Shown piece after piece: positions 40,458 through 48,101 of a stretch of DNA of 64,000 nucleotides. The translations under genes and the position numbers were made by a program. Position 1 is the stretch's first letter. The number at the start of each line of letters is the position of its first letter. Below the pieces are notes generated by a model. The model made no database searches. It worked only from the letters and a program-made list of their open reading frames with translations, and was not told the DNA's origin. This stretch comes from Spirochaeta thermophila DSM 6578 (GTDB taxonomy: Bacteria; Spirochaetota; Spirochaetia; Winmispirales; Winmispiraceae), in the NCBI RefSeq assembly GCF_000184345.1, contig NC_017583.1, positions 806,001 through 870,000 of the forward strand, given 5' to 3'.

Positions 40458-41846
40458 ATGTCCTATCAATATGATCTCGTGGTCCTGGGAAGCGGTCCCG
40501 GGGGGTATGTGGCTGCCATACGGGCATCCCAGCTCGGCCTCAAGGCCGCAGTGGTGGAGAAGGACAAGCTCGGCGGTGTGTGTCTCAACATAGGGTGCAT
40601 TCCTTCGAAGGCCCTCATCCACATGGCCACCCTCTACCGGCAGGCCCAGGAGACCCTCTCCCGGACCGGGGTGAAGGTGGATACCTCCGGGTTCGACTAC
40701 GAGAAGGTCTTCTCCTACTCGCGACAGGTGGCGGACAGGCTCAGCAAGGGGGTGCAGTACCTCCTCAAGAAGAACAAGGTGGATGTGATCACAGGGGAAG
40801 GGGTGCTGGAGGATCCCCACACCGTGCGTGTGGGTGATGCCCGCTACACCGGCAAGTTCGTCCTTGTTGCCACGGGCTCCTCGCCCCGGAGCATCCCCGG
40901 ATTCGAGATCGACGAGCTGGTGGTGCTCTCGTCCACCGGGGCCCTCATGCTCAAGGAACTGCCGACGCGCATCATCATCCTGGGTGGTGGAGCGATTGGG
41001 ATGGAGTTCGCCTACGTCTTCAGCAGCTTCGGCGTACAGGTGACGGTGGTGGAGATGCTCGATCAGGTGCTGCCCTTCATGGACCACGAGGTGGTCGAGG
41101 TGCTCGTGAAGGACTTTTCCAAGCGGGGGATCACCATCCTCACCTCCTCGAAGGCCACCTCTCTTGTGAAGACTGAGAGTGGTGTAGTCCTCACGGTGGA
41201 AGGGGCTTCGGGCAGGCAAGAACTTCAAGCGGAGAAGCTCCTCGTCTCCATAGGTCGGGCTCCCAACACCAGGGGCATCGGCCTCGAGGAGATAGGGGTG
41301 CAGCTCGATGAGCGGGGATTCGTGAAGGTGGGCGACTACTACCAGACGGCGGTGGAGGGGGTGTACGCCATTGGCGACATCCTGCCTACGCCGCAGCTCG
41401 CCCACGTGGCTTCCAAGGAGGGCGAGATCGCGGTGCTCCACATGGCGGGCAGGCCCAAGGAGAAGGTGTTGCCCCAGGAGGAGATCCCCTCCGCGGTGTA
41501 TACCGAGCCCCAGGTGGCCGGCTTCGGCCTCACAGAGAAGGAGGCGAAGGAGAAGGGTCTCTCCTACAAGACCGCGGTCTTCCCCTTCAGGGGAGTGGGC
41601 AAGGCGGTGGCCGTGGGAGAGGTAGACGGGTTCGTGAAGCTCGTATACGATCCGGAAACTGAAGAGATCCTGGGTGCCTTCATCGTGGGACCCGAGGCGA
41701 CCGAGCTCGTCCACGAGCTCCTCCTCGCGAAGCGGAGCGAGCTCCTCCTCGACGACATATCACACATGGTACACGCCCATCCCACCCTCTCGGAGGGGGT
41801 CATGGAGGCGGCCCGCATGGCCCAGGGCTGGGCCATCCACGTCTAG
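40458..41846 (+). CDS. lpdA: Dihydrolipoyl dehydrogenase
   Basis: A 462-residue FAD disulfide reductase that reoxidises dihydrolipoyl groups with NAD. FAD site LVVLGSGPGGYVAAIRASQL; redox pair GGVCLNIGCIPSKAL (CxxxxC); NAD site IIILGGGAIGMEFAYVF; C-terminal active base His-x-x-x-x-Glu in MVHAHPTLSEGVMEAA. ATG 40458 follows CGGGAGG. It is alone on + and ends at a terminator; no 2-oxo-acid dehydrogenase genes are nearby. Opposite it is the operon with the GcvH-like lipoyl carrier, its likely partner. Confidence 0.95.
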   Translation: MSYQYDLVVLGSGPGGYVAAIRASQLGLKAAVVEKDKLGGVCLNIGCIPSKALIHMATLYRQAQETLSRTGVKVDTSGFDYEKVFSYSRQVADRLSKGVQYLLKKNKVDVITGEGVLEDPHTVRVGDARYTGKFVLVATGSSPRSIPGFEIDELVVLSSTGALMLKELPTRIIILGGGAIGMEFAYVFSSFGVQVTVVEMLDQVLPFMDHEVVEVLVKDFSKRGITILTSSKATSLVKTESGVVLTVEGASGRQELQAEKLLVSIGRAPNTRGIGLEEIGVQLDERGFVKVGDYYQTAVEGVYAIGDILPTPQLAHVASKEGEIAVLHMAGRPKEKVLPQEEIPSAVYTEPQVAGFGLTEKEAKEKGLSYKTAVFPFRGVGKAVAVGEVDGFVKLVYDPETEEILGAFIVGPEATELVHELLLAKRSELLLDDISHMVHAHPTLSEGVMEAARMAQGWAIHV

Positions 41847-41871
41847 CCGAATACCCGTTCGGACATCTCGT

Positions 41872-41902
41872 GCCCTCCCGCGTGTGCGGGAGGGCTTTTT
41901 TC
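41872..41902 (+). terminator. Terminator of lpdA
   Basis: GCCCTCCCGC and GCGGGAGGGC with a 3-base loop, followed by TTTTTTC. Confidence 0.93.
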
Positions 41903-41960
41903 TTGACAGATCTCAGGATACGGGGTACCACTTGTGGAGAGATCGCACAAGGAGTCTGCC

Positions 41961-43190
41961 ATGGATCTTCTCTACTCCGGCCGTATCTTCCTCTCCCTCC
42001 TCACGGGCTATCTCCTCGGCTCGTTCCTTCCGGCCTATTTCCTCTCGCTCGGGTTCAGGGGCACGGACATCCGTACGGTGGGTGACGGAAATCCCGGCGT
42101 GGTGAACGCCGCCCGCACGATGGGACTCGCCTACGGTATTGTGACCGCCCTCTACGACGTCACCAAGCCCCTCGTCGCCCTCTATGTGGCGTATAGCCTC
42201 TTCCGCCTCCCCCTTCCGCTCGCCTATCTTTCGGGGTTCTGTGCCATACTGGGCCACAAGTACCCCTTCTATCTCGGGTTCAAGGGAGGCCGGGGTATCG
42301 CCGCCACGGTGGGGCTCTTCCTCTTCCTCTTTGCCATGCTCCTCGTGACCACCGTGCCCCCTATGGAGACCGTTGCCTTCTTTGCCTTTGTAGGGATCTA
42401 CGCCCTCATCTTCCTGCTCGCCACCCATGGGAGCGGTGACCTCTTTGCGGTGAGCATACTCCCCATGACAGGTTTCTGGCTCGCCCTCCATGTGGAGGAC
42501 CTGCTTTCACTCGCCGTTGTGTGGCTGCTCTTGGGTACGATCACCTTCGAGGCGGGGAAGAATCTCGCCCGCGATGGCATCGCCCTCTATCCGGAGAAGA
42601 GCACCTCCTGGCGCGTACTCGCCCGTCCCCTCGCCCTCGTCTTCATTCCCCTCGATCTCCTCGTGGGACGCTGGCTCGTCTACCTGCTCCTCGGCCTGGT
42701 CCTGGGGGTCTTCTTCATCCTCGACCTGCTCAGACTCCTCATCCCCGTGATGGAGGACCGCCTCCAGATGGAGGTCGCCACGGATCTCAAGATCTTCAAG
42801 AAGAAAGAGGAAGGACGTATCTCCTCCATCACCACCTTCCTGTTCGGGATCCTCCTGTGCTTCCTGCTCTTCGACCGGTACGTGGCCTACGCCGCGGTGG
42901 GTTTCGTGGCCCTTGGGGACATGTTCGGCAAGATCGTGGGGATCAATTTCGGCAGGCGCGTACTCTTCAGGCGTTCCTCGAAGACCCTCGAGGGCACGCT
43001 CGGCTTCCTCGCGGCGGCGTTGGGAGTGGGATTCTTCCTCTGGGTGAGCGGCGCCCTGCCCCTGCCCGTGCTCCTCATAGGGGGGGTGAGTGCCGCGGTG
43101 GTCGAGGCCCTTCCCGGTCAGGTGGACGACAACTTCACTGTGTCGGTGGTTTCCGGCGTGCTCATGGAGCTGGCCCTCAGGTTTCTCTAG
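41961..43190 (+). CDS. plsY: PlsY acyltransferase fused to phytol/dolichol-kinase-like domain
   Basis: A 409-residue membrane protein from ATG 41961 (AAGGAG). Residues 1-200 are PlsY, which acylates glycerol-3-phosphate from acyl-phosphate: motif 1 FLPAYFLSLGFRGTDIRTVG with DGNPGVVNAAR, motif 2 GHKYPFYLGFKGGRGIAATVG and a third Glu segment near GTITFEAGKN. Residues about 230-409 are a second group of helices with VALGDMFGKIVGINFGRR, EGTLGFLAA and EALPGQVDDNFTV, the pattern of SEC59/DGK1/VTE5 CTP-dependent lipid kinases or CDP-lipid synthases. PlsY alone is normally about 200 residues. The end overlaps the convergent GT2 gene by 4 bases. Confidence 0.88.
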   Translation: MDLLYSGRIFLSLLTGYLLGSFLPAYFLSLGFRGTDIRTVGDGNPGVVNAARTMGLAYGIVTALYDVTKPLVALYVAYSLFRLPLPLAYLSGFCAILGHKYPFYLGFKGGRGIAATVGLFLFLFAMLLVTTVPPMETVAFFAFVGIYALIFLLATHGSGDLFAVSILPMTGFWLALHVEDLLSLAVVWLLLGTITFEAGKNLARDGIALYPEKSTSWRVLARPLALVFIPLDLLVGRWLVYLLLGLVLGVFFILDLLRLLIPVMEDRLQMEVATDLKIFKKKEEGRISSITTFLFGILLCFLLFDRYVAYAAVGFVALGDMFGKIVGINFGRRVLFRRSSKTLEGTLGFLAAALGVGFFLWVSGALPLPVLLIGGVSAAVVEALPGQVDDNFTVSVVSGVLMELALRFL

Positions 43191-43948
43191 CGAAGGGCCG
43201 GATAGGAGGCACGTTTTTTGAGCTCATAGGGGAGGAAGTGGAGGTAGATCCACGTGAAGAGTTGCCTCATCCATCCTCTCTTCTCGAACCGCCGGGTGGA
43301 CGAGAATACCTTGTCCGTGGGAAGGTAGAAGTATCTGCCCCGCCTCTTGCAGGCTGAGAGGAGCCTCGTGTCCTCACCGAAGGCGGGGGCTTCGTCGAAC
43401 CGCACCTCTCGGAGGATGTCGCGCCGCACGATCTGGATGGAGCGGGTGGTGTGTGTGACTCTGTTGGCGAAGTTGTAGAAGGCGTACCAGGCTCTGGCCT
43501 TGAGAGTCTCGGGATACGGCCGCAGACGCACCATGCCGCAGGTGAGGTCGTGCTCTCTGTGCGCGAGGAGGAAGTCGTTGAGTTCTCGGAGAAAGCCGGG
43601 GAGCGCGTAGGTGTCTGCATCGAGAAAGATGACCCAGTCCGCCTCGGGCGCACAGGCCTCGATCCCGGCGTTCTTGGCCCGGGAGACCCCGTGCTGCGCC
43701 ACGTGGAGGATGTGCCAGTGGGGGAGGGCTGTCTGCTCCACCACCTCCCTCGTGCGATCCGAGGACCCGTTTTCGACGATGAGCACCTCGAAGTACTCGT
43801 GTGGGTAGTCCGCTTGGGCGAGATGGGTGAGGGTATTCCCGATGTACCGTTCCTCGTTGTAGGCCGGGATGATGATGGAGAAGAAGAGGGGCCTCGTGTG
43901 TCCCTCTGTGGGAGGACTCGTCTCAGCAGAAGATAGTGTTTCTCGCAT
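43187..43948 (-). CDS. GT2 family glycosyltransferase
   Basis: A 253-residue inverting glycosyltransferase with GT-A fold. FFSIIIPAYNEERYIGNTL is the nucleotide-sugar site, WVIFLDADTY holds the DxD metal motif, and RFDEAPAFGEDTRL gives the ED motif. A C-terminal amphipathic helix (FTWIYLHFLPYELKKRASY) could bind the membrane. Substrates are unknown; it may glycosylate lipids given the adjacent PlsY fusion, but the genes are convergent. Confidence 0.9.
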   Translation of the reverse strand: MRETLSSAETSPPTEGHTRPLFFSIIIPAYNEERYIGNTLTHLAQADYPHEYFEVLIVENGSSDRTREVVEQTALPHWHILHVAQHGVSRAKNAGIEACAPEADWVIFLDADTYALPGFLRELNDFLLAHREHDLTCGMVRLRPYPETLKARAWYAFYNFANRVTHTTRSIQIVRRDILREVRFDEAPAFGEDTRLLSACKRRGRYFYLPTDKVFSSTRRFEKRGWMRQLFTWIYLHFLPYELKKRASYPALR

Positions 43949-43998
43949 AGAGCGTTAGTCTATCAGACCTCGAGGGGTCGGTGCAAGGAAAGCAGCGT

Positions 43999-44391
43999 CT
44001 AGATCCCGGTTTTTACCGCTTCCACGGCGTGGAGGACCTGTTGGGGGGTGAGAGGCTTTATCAGGAGTCCCCGGGGGCTGAGGGCCTTCACCTTCTGGAG
44101 GATGGGCTCGTTTGCATACCCTGTGATGAAGATGACGGGAATTCCCTGCTGGATGAGCTCCCTGCCCAGGTCGATCCCCTCGAAGTGGCCGCCCAGGTTG
44201 AGATCCATGATCACCACGTGGGGTTTGAGGGCTGCCACGAGGGACCGCACCTCCTCTGGAGCGGCGACCGGGCCTTCCGCGAGATAGCCCGCCTCCTTGA
44301 GCATGTCCTTGATCGCGAGGCCGACGAGGAGTTCGTCTTCCACCACGAGGATGCGGGAAAATTCGCGTGAGTCTTTCATCTCCTCACCCAC
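43999..44391 (-). CDS. Single-domain response regulator
   Basis: A 130-residue CheY-like receiver with no output domain. The acid pocket is VVEDELLVG, the phosphoacceptor Asp is in VVIMDLNLGG, the switch Thr in VIFITGYANE, and the Lys in LLIKPLTPQQV. Starts are uncertain: GTG 44391 has no ribosome site, ATG 44379 has GAGGAG touching it. No kinase is next to it; a hybrid kinase elsewhere must phosphorylate it. Confidence 0.88.
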   Translation of the reverse strand: MGEEMKDSREFSRILVVEDELLVGLAIKDMLKEAGYLAEGPVAAPEEVRSLVAALKPHVVIMDLNLGGHFEGIDLGRELIQQGIPVIFITGYANEPILQKVKALSPRGLLIKPLTPQQVLHAVEAVKTGI

Positions 44392-44597
44392 GGTAACCGA
44401 ATAAGGTCACGCTCTTTCCTCCCCACTCTGTGAGGGGAGCTCGACATCTTGACATGGTGATATGCTCCTCCTTACTCCTTGTTCGACTTCATTTTACTCC
44501 GGTTTTGATGAGATGTCAAAGTATTTCTTTTAACGCTTCACTTGACTTCCCGAGGGGATGGGAGTGTAATGGGGGATCCCATCCGTTGGAGGACCAC

Positions 44598-45659
44598 ATG
44601 ACCCTTTTCGATCTGGGATACCACGAGAAACTCGATCGATTCAGGCGGGAACAGGGACTCGAGGGGTCCGATGTGGGCAGGGTGATCTCGGTACACAGGG
44701 ACTGGTACCTCGTCGGAACCACAGAGGGTGAGGTGACGGCTCAGGTTGCAGGGAATCTCCGATTCTCGGCCCAGGGGCCGGAAGACTTCCCTGTGGTGCG
44801 GGATTGGGTGGCCCTGAAGGTCTATGGTGAGGACGGTGGTATCATCCACCGGGTCTTTCCTCGCTTTTCGGTCATCTCCAGGAAGGCAGCCGGTGCCGCC
44901 GGCTCGATCCAGGTGATCGCAGCGAATGTCGATTACGGACTCCTCATCCAGTCCGTGGACCGGGATTTCAATCCCAACAGACTCGAGCGGTACCTCGCCA
45001 TCTGTCGCGCTGCCGGCGTGGAACCGATCGTCGTGTTGACCAAGGTGGATACGGTACCCGTCGCACGGGTGGAGGAAACCACTGACCGCATACGAAGGCG
45101 TCTCGGGGAGATCCCCCTCGTGGCGATAAGCAACACCACACGTCGGGGGTATGGGGACCTGATGCGACTCCTGAAGAGGACCAAGACGTACTGCATGCTC
45201 GGCTCGTCCGGGGTCGGGAAGTCGACGCTGGTGAACAACCTCGCCTGCCGGGCAAGGATGAAGACCGGGGCGGTGAGTGAGCATACGAAGAAGGGGACCC
45301 ATGTGACCACACACAGGGAGTTGATCGTGCTCGACTGTGGAGCCATGATCATCGACAATCCGGGGATGAGGGAGGTGGGGATCGCCTGCGCGGCGGAGGG
45401 AGTGGACGAGGCCTTCGGTGCCATAACGGCCTATGCCCGGGGATGCAGGTTCAGGGATTGTACCCACGTGAAGGAGATCGGCTGTGCTGTGCGCGAGGCC
45501 GTGGAGCGTGGTGAGATAGAGAGGGCCGCCTATGAGAACTACCTCAGGATGAGGAAAGAGCAGGAACACTTCGGAGCCACGTTGCAGGAGAGACGCAGGA
45601 AGGACAGGGCGTTCGGGAGGATGGTGCGACAGTACAAAAAGATGAAGAGGATGCGTTGA
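44598..45659 (+). CDS. rsgA: RsgA ribosome small-subunit GTPase
   Basis: A 353-residue circularly permuted GTPase involved in 30S maturation. An OB domain (about 30-90) leads to the permuted G motifs: G4 VVLTKVDTV, then G1 CMLGSSGVGKSTLVN, G3-like DCGAMIIDNPGMREVG, and a C-terminal zinc-binding Cys/His cluster (CRFRDCTHVKEIGCAV). ATG 44598 follows TTGGAGG. The long upstream open frame is rejected. A basic tail ends the protein. It looks monocistronic. Confidence 0.95.
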   Translation: MTLFDLGYHEKLDRFRREQGLEGSDVGRVISVHRDWYLVGTTEGEVTAQVAGNLRFSAQGPEDFPVVRDWVALKVYGEDGGIIHRVFPRFSVISRKAAGAAGSIQVIAANVDYGLLIQSVDRDFNPNRLERYLAICRAAGVEPIVVLTKVDTVPVARVEETTDRIRRRLGEIPLVAISNTTRRGYGDLMRLLKRTKTYCMLGSSGVGKSTLVNNLACRARMKTGAVSEHTKKGTHVTTHRELIVLDCGAMIIDNPGMREVGIACAAEGVDEAFGAITAYARGCRFRDCTHVKEIGCAVREAVERGEIERAAYENYLRMRKEQEHFGATLQERRRKDRAFGRMVRQYKKMKRMR

Positions 45660-45848
45660 CCCGGGTGTCCGTCTGAGTGTCTTCTCTTTCCGGGGTGCGC
45701 AGTCCGTATGCGATCTCGATCCGAGCATCTCCTGAGGATCGCTCTTCGTCCTGCGGGGGGTGAAGGGGACGGGGAAGACTCCCACGATAGAGATGCTCTC
45801 GTATCGCACCTGGACTCTTCATCCCCCCGGGGTGAGGGTCCGGGCTCT

Positions 45849-46445
45849 TCATCGCAGGGCGTGAATCCAGAGGGAGAGGGCGGTGTAGGCGAGGAGCACG
45901 GCGAGGGTGATGTTGAGGGAGAGTCTCACCCGCTCGTTGCTCATGTGGGTGCGGATGGCGCTTCCTCCCAACGCCCACAGGGAGACCGAGAGGAAGGTGA
46001 TGAGGGCGAGGAGGAGGGATGAGGTGAGGGTCCAGGGGATGGTCCTCGGGAGGTTCCTCAGGAAGGTGGTGTGGAGGGTAAGGGCGTAGATGAGGCCTTT
46101 TGGGTTTACGAACTGGAGGAGGAGTCCGGAGGGGAAGCCAAGCGGGGGGTGGGGGTCGGTTTCCACGTCGTACTGGGCCTTCAGGATGTGAACGGCGAGC
46201 CATAGGATGTAGAGCCCGCCGAGGAGAGAGATGGGGGCTTCGATCCAGGAGAGGTGTTGCAGGATGAGGCTGGAGAGAAGGGAGGCGATCGTGAGTAAGA
46301 TGAAGAATCCTGTGCTGATACCCAGGAGATAGGGCAGGGTGTTCCGGTATCCGTGTGAGAGCGCCATGGATGCGCTGCTTATGTTGTTCGGTCCCGGGGT
46401 GAGGCTGGTTATGAGGACGAAGATGGTCGTGGCGGTGAGGTCCAT
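45849..46445 (-). CDS. LysE/RhtB-family exporter
   Basis: A 198-residue inner-membrane protein with six hydrophobic segments. The family N-terminus is clear: TTIFVLITSLTPGPNNISSA, with SMALSHGYRNTLPYLLGIST and later LQFVNPKGLIYALTL. Members export amino acids such as lysine, threonine or homoserine. It is 51 bases downstream of the DUF115 gene on the same strand. The substrate is not predictable. Confidence 0.92.
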   Translation of the reverse strand: MDLTATTIFVLITSLTPGPNNISSASMALSHGYRNTLPYLLGISTGFFILLTIASLLSSLILQHLSWIEAPISLLGGLYILWLAVHILKAQYDVETDPHPPLGFPSGLLLQFVNPKGLIYALTLHTTFLRNLPRTIPWTLTSSLLLALITFLSVSLWALGGSAIRTHMSNERVRLSLNITLAVLLAYTALSLWIHALR

Positions 46446-46496
46446 GAGGTCTCCTGATCGTGAGGGTGTGAAGGGGGTTATACCATGAAGAGGGGC

Positions 46497-48101
46497 CTAT
46501 GTCAGCGTGGTGAGAGAGAGGTGGTCCAGGAGGCGGAGGGCGGTGGTGAGGGTCTGGCGGCTCGCTTCTTCGAGGGGGGCGCTGAGCGTGCGGCGTTGTG
46601 TCGAGGCGAGGAGGGGGAGCAGGGTTGCCCAGAGGGCGCGTGCCTCGTCCGGGAGGGTGTCGAACTGGAGGCGGGAGGCGAGGGGGGGGAGGTCTTCGAG
46701 AGAGTTCCGATAGGTGGTCATGGTGCGGGAGAGATCTTCGAGTGTGGGCGGTCGGCTGGGAATGGTCTCGGGTGGTGTCTCCGGGGCGCTGATGTGAAAG
46801 GTGCCAGGTCGGTATTCCACGACAGTGCCACCTGCCTTTTCGAGGTGCGCGAGGAGTGTGGTGCGGTAGTGTGAGAGAAGGGGGCTCGTGGGAGGAGTGT
46901 GATCGCCGTGGATCCGGGGGAGAGTGAGGGAGAGGAGGCCGGAAAGGAGGGGGCTCGTGTGGGTGGTGCGTGAGAGGAGGTAGGGCCAGAGGAAGGTGCC
47001 GGGGGGGTAGGGGAGGAGGTGGGGGTAGGCGAAGTCGGTGCCGGCGAGGAGGATCTCTCGGGCGCCGTGGGAGAGGGCGAAGAGGGTGAGGGTGGCTGCC
47101 ACGTTGCCGGTGTGGGAGGGGATGTGGGGAAGGGGAAGGTGTGCGGCGAGGTACTGATGGAGAGGGTGGGGGCCTGCGGCGAGGAGTGGTGCAGGGAGGG
47201 TGCGCACGAGCGGGGGTGGGGCGGCGAGGTCGAGGAGTACGGGGTAGCGGGTGGAGGGGAGTCCTGCGTAGTGGAGGAGGGTGTACGGCTGGCAGTCGAT
47301 GCTCGTAACGAGGAAGGGGGTGATGTCGTGGTGGAGGAGTACGGGGAGGCTCGTGTCCGAGGCGAGGACGGGGTGGTTTCTGAGGAGGGGTATGGTGTGG
47401 ATGAGAGAGGGGCCTGCGCCGGTGATGGCGAGGCGAGGGGGGAGGGGGGGGATGGTGGTGTTTCGCATGAGGTGAGGGAGGTTGAGGAGGGTGTTGCGCA
47501 TCCATGTGGTGCCGAAGCGTGTCTGGGTGGCGTGGTCGGAGCTGAGGGTGTCGAGGATGGTGCGGGTGGTGGTGAGGAGGTGGTCGAATGCGGTGGGGGC
47601 GAGGAGGGTCCTGGAGCGGAGGGGTATGATGGTGTAGGTGTGGTCGAGGGAGGGGATGAAGAGGCGGCTTATGGTCCGGGAGAGGAGGTCCGGGGAGGGG
47701 TCGAGGAGGAGGTGGATGCGGGGATGTGAGAGGATGTCGGAGAGGTCGACGAGGGAGAGGAGGGCGGCGAGAAAGGAGGGGTCGTGTTCGAGGACGAGGA
47801 TGTGGTGTACCTCGGGGGTGTGGAGGAGGATCTTGAGGTGGTAGCCTGCGCCGAGTCCGAGGACGATGCAGAATCCCTTGGGGCGCTGGGCTTTGATGAG
47901 GCGCTGGGCTTCCCGGTCTGGATCGATGCGTGAGTGGAGGGTCCGGATGCCTGTGGGGGTGGTGAGGGCGGGAATGGTCTCGCCGTGGGGGGTGTGGGCG
48001 AGGGTGAGTCCGGGGTGTGGTGAGGTGTGGGCGATGAGCCGGGCGAGGGAGGGGTCTTTGGGGGTGAGGACCTGTAGGTTGCGGGCGAGTGTGGTGTTCA
48101 T
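46497..48101 (-). CDS. DUF115 (Maf-like motility-associated glycosyltransferase family) protein 1
   Basis: A 534-residue cytoplasmic protein. The core is the DUF115/MAF_flag10 region: FCIVLGLGAGYHLKIL, then DHTYTIIPLRS and RLAITGAGPSLIHTIPLL, SIDCQPYTLLHYAG, and HTGNVAATLTLFALSHGA with ILLAGTDFAYPH. In Campylobacter and others Maf proteins attach nonulosonic acids to flagellin; spirochaete members lie in or near motility operons. Composition is extreme in His, Thr, Pro and Leu through CAC/ACC/CTC codons. ATG 48101 overlaps the previous stop as ATGA. Confidence 0.82.
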   Translation of the reverse strand: MNTTLARNLQVLTPKDPSLARLIAHTSPHPGLTLAHTPHGETIPALTTPTGIRTLHSRIDPDREAQRLIKAQRPKGFCIVLGLGAGYHLKILLHTPEVHHILVLEHDPSFLAALLSLVDLSDILSHPRIHLLLDPSPDLLSRTISRLFIPSLDHTYTIIPLRSRTLLAPTAFDHLLTTTRTILDTLSSDHATQTRFGTTWMRNTLLNLPHLMRNTTIPPLPPRLAITGAGPSLIHTIPLLRNHPVLASDTSLPVLLHHDITPFLVTSIDCQPYTLLHYAGLPSTRYPVLLDLAAPPPLVRTLPAPLLAAGPHPLHQYLAAHLPLPHIPSHTGNVAATLTLFALSHGAREILLAGTDFAYPHLLPYPPGTFLWPYLLSRTTHTSPLLSGLLSLTLPRIHGDHTPPTSPLLSHYRTTLLAHLEKAGGTVVEYRPGTFHISAPETPPETIPSRPPTLEDLSRTMTTYRNSLEDLPPLASRLQFDTLPDEARALWATLLPLLASTQRRTLSAPLEEASRQTLTTALRLLDHLSLTTLT

